A stretch of 64,000 nt of DNA, taken from Bacillus sp. 123MFChir2 (GTDB lineage: Bacteria > Bacillota > Bacilli > Bacillales > Bacillaceae_G). Below the pieces are notes generated by a model that worked only from the letters and a program-made list of their open reading frames with translations, did no database searches and had not been told where the DNA came from. A program made the position numbers and the translations under genes. How positions within the stretch are numbered: the first letter of the stretch is position 1; every line of letters begins with the position of its first letter. Shown one piece after another: positions 36,853 to 47,100 of this stretch. The DNA lies in assembly GCF_000383235.1 (NCBI RefSeq), contig NZ_KB910927.1, positions 83,362-147,361 on the forward strand, read 5' to 3'.

Positions 36853-37171
36853 CTATGCAAACGTCCCCCAACCGTCTACATAGCCGCCTAATCCTTTACT
36901 TAATCCATTTAGGTCATTTTGGATTTCTACTATATCTTCATAATTTAACAGCATTTCCTTAGAACAAATACATGTCCATTCTTCAAATTCTTCTTCATAT
37001 TTGTAATTCACAAGTTAATCCTAGTTTTTTTACTTCTGAAAGTACTTTTTCTCCACACTCTTGATTAGGAACTGCAATAAAAAAATCCACTTCATGCAGC
37101 TGACTAAAATTAACTCCTTTTTTATATAACATCTTTAATACTTGTCCATCTTCATCTTTGGGAAATTTCAT
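36853..37171 (-). pseudogene. RraB-family protein, frameshifted
   Basis: Frame one reads MKFPKDEDGQVLKMLYKKGV, then VDFFIAVPNQECGEKVLSEV and LGLTCELQI, stop. A shifted frame continues from VNYKYEEEFEEWTCICSKEM to GLGGYVDGWGTFA, stop. The DFFIAVP strand and the GGxxDGWG ending suggest the RraB (ribonuclease regulator) fold; members of this family occur as immunity proteins. A single-base indel near 37012 breaks it. Confidence 0.55.
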
Positions 37172-37185
37172 TTTATTCCTTCCTC

Positions 37186-37371
37186 ATATATATAAATCCA
37201 ACTTGACTTTCCAACACACTAATCGCTTCCATGACAGGCAAAAAGTAACCTGCTACTTTAACATCGCATTTGGCAGAAACAGGCACTGACCGCTTCTACT
37301 CATGGCCAGACGCTCTCGCCCCTCTAAAAAGAAACGGGTTTTATGTCAGGTTTTTAATTTGGATTTATATA
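37186..37371 (-). repeat. full-length bcr1-like element
   Basis: Both ends are intact: ATATATAAATCCAACTTGAC on the plus-strand left and TTTTTAATTTGGATTTATAT on the right are inverted repeats. The core (CTGGCCATGAGTAGAAGCGG on the minus strand) is shared with the other copies. The stop codon of the adjacent LRR gene (37365-37367) lies inside this repeat. Confidence 0.75.
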
Positions 37372-38216
37372 TTATTAAAATGTTTGTTTTTATGTGAATA
37401 ATGTCTCTTATCTGTAAAACTAACAAATTCTATACCTTCACAAAAACTAATATCACCATCTATAATGTTACTTTCCACAAAAGAAAAATGCTTTAAATGA
37501 TTCAATGCTTGTATAAAATTTATAGTCGGTATATCTCCGCAATTAAAAAGGTTTAAAACCTCTAGAGATTTCAAATATTTAATTTCATAAAAGTCTTTAA
37601 TCTTTTTACACGCTTCAATTTCTAAATAACGTAAATCACCATTTGTATATTTGAAGTGCTCTATAGTCGTTAATGTACGTAAATAGTTTAATTTCAAAGT
37701 CTTTAAACTCTCTAAATTCTCCACACCACTAATAGAGTTTATTTTAGATTGTGTAAGGTTTAATGTCTCTAACTTCCGTAAGTTTTTCAATTCATTCAAA
37801 TCCCTGTTCTTGGAACTATATTTCCATAAAGAAAGGGATTTCAAATTAGAAAGCTCCTGTAAACCCGTTACCTTTTTATCACAATACATAGACAAACACT
37901 CTAATCCAGTAAGTCTATTTAATTCTAAAACATAATTAGAATCCATTAACGATAAAGTTTTAAGATTCTTTAAACTATATACACTAGAAACATCTTTCAA
38001 ATAGACACTATCTAGAGACAAGTGGGTAATATTTTTACATTTCACCAAAAAATTTATATCTTCAAGACCATAATACATATCACTTATTTGTAATCGAGTA
38101 ATATTGAATGTATTGATATAATCTATACATTCTGTTAATTTTCTTTCGGAAACTAACAATACTTCACCATCTATATCTTTTCTAATGAAGAAACCATTTA
38201 TATTTTCATACACCAT
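37365..38216 (-). CDS. leucine-rich-repeat protein, putative immunity factor
   Basis: 283 residues, almost all leucine-rich repeats: NLKTLSLMDSNYVLELNRLT, ELSNLKSLSLWK, NLRKLETLNLTQSKINSISG, LKSLEVLNLFNCGDIPTINF. There is no signal peptide or TM, so it is cytoplasmic. LRR proteins occur among immunity genes of Bacillus wapA loci. Its ATG overlaps the end of a tip-like frame (GATGGTGTATGA). The C-terminus ends within the bcr1-like repeat, so the last few residues (NNI) derive from the insertion and the original end may be lost. Confidence 0.75.
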   Translation of the reverse strand: MVYENINGFFIRKDIDGEVLLVSERKLTECIDYINTFNITRLQISDMYYGLEDINFLVKCKNITHLSLDSVYLKDVSSVYSLKNLKTLSLMDSNYVLELNRLTGLECLSMYCDKKVTGLQELSNLKSLSLWKYSSKNRDLNELKNLRKLETLNLTQSKINSISGVENLESLKTLKLNYLRTLTTIEHFKYTNGDLRYLEIEACKKIKDFYEIKYLKSLEVLNLFNCGDIPTINFIQALNHLKHFSFVESNIIDGDISFCEGIEFVSFTDKRHYSHKNKHFNNI

Positions 38217-38310
38217 CCCTCATTCTTTTAGAAACCATCAGATATTGCCCTTCATATCTATAATCGTTACCGTACCCCATATAGAAGTGAATACCCCACG
38301 CTTGTAGAAA
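38206..38310 (-). pseudogene. 3' remnant of a toxin tip ahead of the LRR gene
   Basis: An open frame without start reads QAWGIHFYMGYGNDYRYEGQ and YLMVSKRMRDGV, stop, overlapping the LRR start. The residue pattern looks coding, and the overlap matches the toxin/immunity layout elsewhere in the island. Confidence 0.4.
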
Positions 38311-38317
38311 TATAATT

Positions 38318-39040
38318 TTAAACCTGTTCTAACTTCCATAAACCACATGGGTTATAAAAAGGATCATCTTGTTCATATCGATAATCGTTACATTGAGATA
38401 ATTTATAAACTGGGGAATTTTGTGTAAAGCTAATAGTATCTCCATCTTTCAATTTAGGTTTCTCAACTAGATAGTATAAATTGAAATCATTTAATAAATC
38501 TGCAGCTTCTTCCAAACTGATACTCGAATGTACCATAGCATCCGGTAATGCAAATATTTGCATGCCACATGAATAATAGCCTTTTTCATCTCCAATTAAA
38601 TTTACGACATGCGAATATACAGGAAATAATTCTTTATTATTCGCGAGCTGTTTCCATTCCTCTTTAGAATAAGCTAAACCCACTGTTTCAATTTTTAGTG
38701 CGATCCCACCGGCATTTAATAGCGCCATTCCTACATCAATTACTTCTTTTATACTCTGCATATCTGATACTTTAGCAGTCACGTACACTGTATGAGTATG
38801 CTCTTCTAACCTGCTAAGTAGCTCTTGATTAAAACGACCACCACCGGCATATAAAAAAGCTTCTCCTAAAGAATAATCATGATTATAAACATCAATTTCA
38901 AACCCAATATTTTTCTCCATATGATGAATGATATTACCTGCTAAAATATATCCCTTACTTTTACTAACAACCTCTTGTACTAATTCTGTCCTACTTTTCC
39001 ATAAACCAGGTATTCCTATTATGATTTGCGGCTCTGTCAT
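38318..39040 (-). CDS. DUF4261 protein, putative immunity factor (copy 1)
   Basis: 240 residues, same length as copy 2 when started at 39040 (MTEPQIIIGIPGLWKSRTEL), which AAGGG supports with nine-base spacing. Conserved blocks: GGIALKIETVGLAYSKEEWK, FYNPCGLWKLEQV. It follows the SMI1/KNR4 gene after 26 bases, so both form an operon. Confidence 0.82.
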   Translation of the reverse strand: MTEPQIIIGIPGLWKSRTELVQEVVSKSKGYILAGNIIHHMEKNIGFEIDVYNHDYSLGEAFLYAGGGRFNQELLSRLEEHTHTVYVTAKVSDMQSIKEVIDVGMALLNAGGIALKIETVGLAYSKEEWKQLANNKELFPVYSHVVNLIGDEKGYYSCGMQIFALPDAMVHSSISLEEAADLLNDFNLYYLVEKPKLKDGDTISFTQNSPVYKLSQCNDYRYEQDDPFYNPCGLWKLEQV

Positions 39041-39066
39041 TATTAACATCCCTTCATAATTTAAAA

Positions 39067-40377
39067 TCAATAAAACCTTTCTAGGTAATCAATAAAATTA
39101 TTTAATTCATAATGGCGTATCTTTTGCTTACCAGTCTCTTTAAAAGCTTCTATTACTCGAATAACCTCTTCAATATTAGGTGAATTTTCAATTACAATTG
39201 GTTCATCTGGATACCCTAAACCTATGTCTTCTTGTTGGCTTAAAGAATTCATTGCCCCTATTGAATTTACAACAATCACCATATGTCGTTTTTCTAAATG
39301 AAGCCACTCTATCATTTCTTCCCACTTTGGCTTTGAGTAAGCAAATAAATAATCCCATCCTTCATACGGTAGTTTTGCATATTCTTTCATCCATTGGATG
39401 ACATCATTTGAACGAAAATATTTCAAATGATTATTTGCTTCCACTCCATCCAAATTTTCTGTTTGCACATATTCCAAAACAAGAGAAAAACCAATATGGT
39501 ACGGCAAACACTTTGCGCTTAAATATGAGCGCATTTCAGGGAAAATATTTGTATGCTTCTCCCATAAAGATTGAACCCACTCTTGGCAGTCTTCTTTCAT
39601 GACTTCCCCGATTATGAAACATAATAACCTTTGATCCTTAAAAAGATTGGTTTTAAATACTCTTTGCAAAAGAAATTCCAACAGCACTTTTTTATCCCAT
39701 GCACATAACAATTGTAATTCTTGATTTCGTAGTTCACAGGTATGAAGAACATAAGAAATAACTTCCTCTAGCTTGTCACTGTCTCGAAGATATTGCATTA
39801 CTTGAATTTCTTCAAAATACTTTTGCCATCTAATACCCAACTCACTTGATGATTGTATTCCTTCTTTTCCTATCAATTCTTCTATTTGCGTATAATCAGC
39901 TCCAATCAAAGCAAGCCTTGTATTTTCTTCTATAAACTCTTTAAAGTTTTTTGCTAATAAAATTTCTTTTGATTCATCCTCATACCAATATGTAACGGAC
40001 TCATTTCCCTCCATATTAATCGCTATATAATCACCGACAGAATTATAATAAACAATTAATTGCTTTGGTGCCCCATAATTATCTATTTTTACTTCACAAT
40101 CATCCAGATTCCATGCCATTTCACCTAAATATATATTTTCAAACCCTTTTGTGGGCACTATATTATCTGGAAGCACCCATCCTACTTCTACTCGTTTTGA
40201 AAAATTTTTAAATACATCTTTTAGAGATTCTGGAAAGATTGCCCCTAACTCACTTTCTTTCGCCCTAACCTCTTCTTCCGTTGCAATAGGTTCAAATTCC
40301 AAATAAGTTTCTCCTTGAATACTTTTAACTTTATTTATAATTCCCCTCCATTGCTCCAATACCTCATTATATTGCAT
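39067..40377 (-). CDS. SMI1/KNR4 (SUKH) family immunity protein (copy 1, long form)
   Basis: 436 residues. The N-terminal 170 residues are a SUKH domain (ESELGAIFPESLKDVFKNFS, GWVLPDNIVPTKGFENIYLG, KQLIVYYNSVGDYIAINMEG); the C-terminal 260 residues are a helical extension absent from the 217-residue copy at 31827 (YLRDSDKLEEVISYVLHTCE, WKEYAK-like repeats, KIRHYELNNFIDYLERFY). The extension may bind the cognate tip or add a second function. It lies downstream of the RRIAYK-type tip at 40465 with a terminator hairpin between them, so it probably has its own promoter. Confidence 0.82.
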   Translation of the reverse strand: MQYNEVLEQWRGIINKVKSIQGETYLEFEPIATEEEVRAKESELGAIFPESLKDVFKNFSKRVEVGWVLPDNIVPTKGFENIYLGEMAWNLDDCEVKIDNYGAPKQLIVYYNSVGDYIAINMEGNESVTYWYEDESKEILLAKNFKEFIEENTRLALIGADYTQIEELIGKEGIQSSSELGIRWQKYFEEIQVMQYLRDSDKLEEVISYVLHTCELRNQELQLLCAWDKKVLLEFLLQRVFKTNLFKDQRLLCFIIGEVMKEDCQEWVQSLWEKHTNIFPEMRSYLSAKCLPYHIGFSLVLEYVQTENLDGVEANNHLKYFRSNDVIQWMKEYAKLPYEGWDYLFAYSKPKWEEMIEWLHLEKRHMVIVVNSIGAMNSLSQQEDIGLGYPDEPIVIENSPNIEEVIRVIEAFKETGKQKIRHYELNNFIDYLERFY

Positions 40378-40420
40378 TCTCTCAGCTTCCTTTCTTTCAC
40401 TAATAAATTTTTTTCATAAA

Positions 40421-40456
40421 AACTGACTGTATTATCTCATAATAATACAGTCAGTT
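40421..40456 (-). terminator. terminator between orphan tip and SUKH gene
   Basis: Stem AACTGACTGTATTAT / ATAATACAGTCAGTT, nine bases below the tip stop at 40465. Confidence 0.85.
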
Positions 40457-40464
40457 AAAATTAC

Positions 40465-40803
40465 TTATCTTCTATCACCGGGTATTCTTGTTTTAGTTCT
40501 TCCCTTTACTCCAATTCCAGAAAAGTATCTATCCGATCTTGCTATCATCTTTCTAGTAGCCTTTTCTGATACACCAGATCTTCTTAACGCTTTATAAGCA
40601 ATTCTTCGCTCTGCGGCAATGCCTTTTGCGTCACTCTTTAAAACATTGCCCCATGCATCATATTCATAGTTTGCTACCACTTGTCCATTTTCGTCTGTCA
40701 TCGCGATGACGTCACCGCGTGGGTTGTAGTGGTAGTATACCGTTTGGCCTTGGGATTTCATCGCAAGACGGATACCGTCTATTGAATATACATATTGGCG
40801 AAA
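40465..40803 (-). pseudogene. orphan Rhs core with RRIAYK-type tip
   Basis: Open from RQYVYSIDGIRLAMKSQGQT through HYNPRGDVIAMTDENG and NVLKSDAKGIAAE, then directly into the tip RRIAYKALRRSGVSEKATRK and YFSGIGVKGRTKTRIPGDRR, stop. The AENPFGYAGYMYDKEIGMYY... block of the core is deleted. The tip is very basic. No start site. Best explained as a displaced tip of wapA left behind when the present tip was acquired. Confidence 0.8.
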
Positions 40804-40817
40804 GTCGATATAATAAA

Positions 40818-40843
40818 GGAGTGCCTCAAATAATCGACACTCC
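40818..40843 (-). terminator. terminator after the WapA immunity candidate
   Basis: Stem GGAGTG / CACTCC, 20 bases below the stop at 40867. Confidence 0.6.
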
Positions 40844-40866
40844 CTTCACTCACAATAATAGTTATT

Positions 40867-41118
40867 TTAAATCGGTATATCCAATACAATTAGTAGAATT
40901 AATACGATTCCTCCTAAGAGGGCTGGAATACCAATCACAAGAGAAAAGAATAGTCCAGAAAGAGGGTTCATTATACACATATCAATAATAAAGTACAAAC
41001 CTACTTTCCATTTGTCCGCTATTGTTTTTTCTTGTTTGACTTCCTGTATAGCCCAATATATTGGGATAGCAGTAAAAAAAATCCCTACTGTCAGTAATCC
41101 TAATATTAGTGCGTACAT
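40867..41118 (-). CDS. putative immunity protein for the intact WapA tip
   Basis: 83 residues, mostly hydrophobic with about three TMs (ALILGLLTVGIFFTAIPIYW, GLYFIIDMCIMNPLSGLFF, LLGGIVLILLIVLDIPI). The ATG at 41118 has GGAG with eight-base spacing; a GTG three codons earlier is the alternative. It starts 40 bases after the wapA stop with no terminator between. As the first gene downstream of the intact toxin it is the natural immunity candidate, and its membrane nature fits a membrane-active toxin tip. Confidence 0.7.
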   Translation of the reverse strand: MYALILGLLTVGIFFTAIPIYWAIQEVKQEKTIADKWKVGLYFIIDMCIMNPLSGLFFSLVIGIPALLGGIVLILLIVLDIPI

Positions 41119-41158
41119 GCACTTCACTCCAAACTATAGCAAAAATTTTAATAAACTC

Positions 41159-44100
41159 CTATTTCCTTTTTTTTCTCCAATTTTTGTACTTCTTTTTCCC
41201 CCAGACGTATGTTTTTCCTACTAAATGTTTGCCATATGCACCAATAGCACCACGGGTTGACCCTAAATGGTATCCTATAACTGCACCTCCAGCAGCTCCT
41301 ACTCTTGGAGATGTTTTATTAGGTCCTAATCCACCAAATCCCCTTCCTACTCTAATATGCTTACTAAAATATGACCATCCTGATCCAGCTAAGGCTCCAT
41401 AGAAAGCTCCATAAGAAGCTCCTTTAAGTGCACTTCTATATACCTCCTTACGTACAAAGCTATATTTACTCCATTGAGTTAGTTGTCTGTCAACTTTTCT
41501 AACATATTTAGTTACATAACTTTTAAACTTAGGATACCTCCCATCCGAATCCACCATCATCACCGGATTATTATTCGCATACGTATACCCATTCTGCGTC
41601 AACGGATCATCCTCATCACCCGGATCTGGATCCACAGACAAGAACACGCCATGAGTTGGATTGTAATATCTAGCAATTAAATAATACATCCCAATCTCTT
41701 TATCATACATGTATCCCGCATATCCAAATGGATTCTCTGCTGCGATGCCTTTTGCGTCACTCTTTAGGACATTGCCCCATGCATCGTATTCATAGCTTGC
41801 TACGACTTGTCCGTTTTCATCTGTCATCGCAATGACGTCACCGCGTGGGTTGTAGTGGTAGTATACCGTTTGGCCTTGGGATTTCATCGCAAGGCGGATG
41901 CCGTCTACTGAATAGACATATTGACGAAGGACATTTCCACTTCCGTCTGTTTCATATAGTGGATTGATGCTGTCGCCGTCGTAGTGATAACGTGTTGTTT
42001 TTCCATCTACTGTTTTTTCAATGCGGCGTCTGTCATCATCGTATTTATATGTCGCAAATGGTGTGCTTTCGCCTTGTTTTGTGATAGCAGTAAGCTGGTC
42101 TGCTTCGTTCCATGTGTATTTGTATTTTTCATCGGATGTACGGTTTCCGTTGGCGTCATACGTTAGAGATTCGCTGCCAAATTTCGTTAGCTGGTTGCCT
42201 TCGTTAAATACGGCTGCTGTCGATACAGCTGATTTTCCTGCTTCTGTTACTTTTACGTTGGTGCGGTTACCAAAGCCGTCGTAGCTATATTCTTTACTTG
42301 TACCATTTGGCAATGTTTCTTTTGTTAGTTGGTTGATAGAATCATAGGCGTATGTTGTTTTTTCTGTTTTGTCACCGTTTTTACGTTCGATTGCGGTACG
42401 GTTGCTTGTTGCGTCATACGTATACGATTCTTCTAAAATGCGCTGTGAATCTTTTGTACCAATTTGTAAGTTCGTTAGTTTCTTTGTATGGTCATACGTA
42501 AATTGGGCCGCTGCATCATTACCAGCTTGATAACGAACGACGTTTCCAAATTCGTCGTAATCAAAATAAAATGTTTTTCCGCTATCGGTTACTTTCGTAT
42601 TTTGATTTAAGGCGTTATATTCATAGTTTGTTGTGTTGTTATAGGAACCGTGATTGATTGTTGTATCTTTTAGTTTGTGAGATTTTGGTTGATATGACCA
42701 TTTTACGCTGCCGCCGCGGTCTGTCATGCTGATGATGCGGTTGCCTTCGTCATATGCTTTTTCACGGGTGATTCCGTTTATATGATCGGTTACTTTCGTT
42801 TCATTTCCGTTCTCATCATATGCATACGAGAATGCATCTTTGCCGTTTCGTTTCGCTTTAATCGCTCGGTTTGCCGCATCGTACTCCCATTCTAACACAG
42901 TGTTTGTTGGCAGCGTTGTTTTCGTTCGGTTCGCATTTGCATCATACTCGTGTACAATTTTTCGAGATAATGCATCTTGGAAGACGGTTAGTTTGTTATC
43001 GACATCATATTCGAAGATGTTCTTTTGCGTTTTTCCGCCGGCTGTGACAAATTTCTCTGTTGTGTTTCCATTATCATCATAACTGTAAGAAACAGAAGTG
43101 CCATTTGCCATTGTTGTTTTCGTTAATTGGTTATCTTCGTTATAGGCAAAAGTCTTTTTATTTCCTTTTTCATCTGTTTCACTTGATTTGTTTCCATACG
43201 GATCGTACGTAAATGTATTTTTACGGTTTTCTTCATCATAAGTTGCAGTAATGAAGTTTCCATCTTCATCATACTCTGTTTTCGTTAAGTGGTTGCCTTC
43301 CATAATCCGAATATCATCGAACCATACTTTTCCTGTCAGTTCTTTATCAAGCATCGTATGAAGCTGAATGCGTTTAATCGCCCCTGCTGAAGCTGGGATA
43401 ACAACTGCTCCGCGGTTCCAATCTTTTGTGCCAAGCGGGAACGTGATGTAATAGCTTTTCCATGTTCCGCCTTCATGTTCTGCATAAATCCAAACAGAGT
43501 ATCCATTGTTTGGCTGAGATGTACTGCTATGTTTGACGTTTTCCGCTTTTGACATTGCGGTAACTGTAATGTCTTTTGCCTGACTTTGATTTAGCGCAAT
43601 TTCTTGACGATAATGCAAGTCTGGACTTGGATCATCTTGACTCTTACGCTCCATCACAAGTGCTGAATGCCCACCAAATCCTTCTCCGATATTATCCCGT
43701 GGTAAATTCAGCCATGTATGCCAATTGTCTAATTTTTCTTTATAGTACTCAAAACTTGGATTTGGCACTGGGTTAAAAGAAGATGAAATTGGCCCTTCTT
43801 CTAATTGGAAATTATCAAACCAAGCTGTTCCTTTTCCTTCCGCGCTTTCATGAGCTGTGAAGACTTCGATGATTAATTGACGCGTTTTATCAGAAGTGAC
43901 AATTGGTACTTGTCGTTTTGTCCAATCGGTTGTACCGCTAACTTTACTATGGTTATTCGAAATGGTTCCTACATGATTTCCATGTTCATCTAGCTGAATA
44001 ACATAGAAATGTGCACCCGCCTTTTCTAAACCACTTGTTTTAATCCATCCGCTTAAAATATATGGTTTATTTGGCTCAACATCTACTTTTTGGCTGGCGA

Positions 44101-47100
44101 TTGTTGCACCCCAGCTGTCATTAATACCTTTTGTATCCATGCGCAGAGAAGACGTTTGTCCTAACTGCGGTGCACGAACGTTACGATCGATTTCATTTTT
44201 CCCGCCATCATTCCATCCGCGTAGCTCCCAATGATCGCCCCCCGCTTCAAAGCCAGGGTTTCGCATCAAGTTGCCGCCCGGCGCTAGTTCTAAACTGCCG
44301 CGAATTGGATTTCCGTAAGAGTCATACTGCGTCACAGATGATGTTTGCGCCTTATAATCTGTTTCTGAAACAGCATTGGCACCGTTATATGTCACAGACG
44401 CTGTTTTATTCTCTGTATCTGTTACTTTCGTTACATCATTATTTTGGTTATATTCATACTTCTCTGTTCCAATTGCGTCTGTCGCCGATGTTACGTTTCC
44501 TTTCCCATCATACGTATAACTTTCGGAAACGCGTTTTCCTTGGTCTTTTGGATCTGTCTTTTTCGTTAAATTGTTTGTTTCATATTCATACGTTGTTGTT
44601 AGCTTTAATCCGGCTGCATCTACAACCGTTTTAGCCGGATTTCCCGCAAGATTGTAGTGGTACATGTCTTTCACATTTTTTGGATCAATAACGGTCACTT
44701 CTCTTGCTTCACTGTTATAAGAGAGTTTCGTTTCTTTCCCTAATGCGTCTTTTACACTAACGAGTCGATTGTTGTCATATGTGTATGTTGTTTTGTACGG
44801 CTTTTGCTCTGTATGTTTCGGATCATACGCGTAACGTAGTTTCCCATTTTCATAGCCATATCGATATTGTTTTCCTCTCGGCGTTGTTACACCTACTAGT
44901 TGCCCATCTTTATACGTATACGTAACTGTACGATTTTCAGGACCGACAAGCTTTGTTAATAATCCGTCTGTATACTGTAACGATACCTTACGATTCGAAG
45001 CGTTTGTAATTTCGACAACGCGGCCATTTTCATAGCGATACGTCAGCGTATTGCCGTGTTCGTCTTTTACCTTTGTTAAACGACCTTGCTTATCGTACTC
45101 GGATACCGTTTGATCTTTATCAGTAACCGTATACCTGCTGTCTGTTTTCTTGATTTCGAAAAAGACACCCGGTGGCGCTTTGTAAGAGTTGTCGCCCGTT
45201 TTTTCAAAACGATCGACTGCGCGATCTTCATGAATGAAGTGTACATCTCCATTTGGCTGCTCCTGTACTTTTTCATCAAAAGAACTCGTCCAGCCTTTTC
45301 CTAATACACCTTGTTCTGTGCTGTTACTATTGTATACGCGGTCAATACGTAAATCAGGACCTCGGCCTGATAAGGTAAAGTCCGATTCATCCATAACAAA
45401 GTTTCCGTTCGTCGCGTTTACTTTACCGCCAATCACATCAACAGAAGCCATATAGTCTTTTAAGCCAAAAATATCTGTTGGTTCTGTCATTTTAATGCCG
45501 TAGTCCGGGGAATACGTACTTTCGGCATGTCCGATATTGCTGTAGGCTTGAATATGAACCCAATACTTATCGCTTCTAAAATCACCTGCATTTTCATACA
45601 ACTTCGAAGGATTTAACGCAAGTTCTTCTCCCTTTCCATCTGTATGGAACTGGTAGCGGCCATTTTTCAATTCATCTGCCGTTGGATAGATTTTCTTTCC
45701 TTGCGTAGACCATTTCGTCACATTTCCAACATCAAATACATCGTGACTCTTTCCATTATAAAAAATAACGCGATAACCTGTAGCGCCAGGAATTTGATCC
45801 CAGTTCAGCTCAATATATCCCGATTGAGAACCAGTCAAATTCGTAAAGGCGTGCGATTTCGGCTGCTTTGGTGCTTCTAGCGGCACAAATACCTTTTCTT
45901 CGTCTGATTCTGGACTCATTTCATCATGAGGATACTCCGCTACAACTTTTACTTTGTATGCATGTTTGTCGTTACCTTGTTCTTTAGAACCATTATTTTG
46001 ATACAACTGAGAAGGGCTCGTTGGCACTTCTCCGCCTAATCCATCGAAGTGAAGCTCATTTCGCCCGCGGCTTACTTCCTCTTTATTTGGCCATATTTTT
46101 TTATCCTTTGTTGACCAAGATGTCGTATTCCCAACTTGATAATAGTTATAATCTTCTCCATCGAAAATACCAACTCGATATCCAGTTGCTCCTGGTACTG
46201 CATCCCAGTTCACATTAATATGTCCTGTTTCGCTTCCAATGCCATTTGAATAAGCTGATAAACGTGGTTTATTCGGCTTTGGATAAGAATACGTAATTTC
46301 TAAATGCGGCGCTGTATCTCCTCCGTTATAAGCCGCAATAAATTTCTTCCAATGCGTTTGTCCTCGCCCGTTAGGATGCAGCTTAAACCCATAGTTCGGT
46401 CTCTCGCCGCTTACCCACGCTTTCACTGTGTTTGTAACATTAAACTGCGCCCATTGATGTCGGCCAACATTCGTAACTGCGATTTCCTCAGACCACGGTT
46501 TTGTTTCCCAGTTCATCGTAATATAATCCCAGTCACCTTTGACTTCATCTAGCCAAACTTCATTCGGATTATTTCCGTAATAATGCCACGACGCATAGGC
46601 ATAAAACTGTGCATCATGTACAATTGCGCCGTTCAAGCTAGAAAGTTCCGGCTTCATATAGGCAAAATTATAACCAGTACGATTATCAAAATAACCTACT
46701 TTTAGTGTATGCGCTTTCTGCCCTTCATCCCAAAGTACCCATCTGGAATAATTGTTCTTTGGATGTGCACTCGATACGTAAGCCTCTTGAAAGCTCCCCA
46801 TCGTAATAGAAGGGTCAATATAAACTGGATATTTCCGCTCAGGAGCTTGCAGCCACTTCGGATCTGCCGTAACGGTTACATTGTACGTATTGTTTTCTTG
46901 TTTCTCTAACGTATACTTTACATCTTCTGAAATCGGTGCTTCATTCGATTCAGGATGTATATTGGAATCTGTCATAAACGGTTTTGGTAATGTAAATACT
47001 ATTTTTTGCTTATCATCCACCATCAAAATAGAACCGTCTTCTTCTAACTTCGGTGTCAATGTGGTTTGTAATTGGAAGGTAAAAATATGATGTCCTGTAT

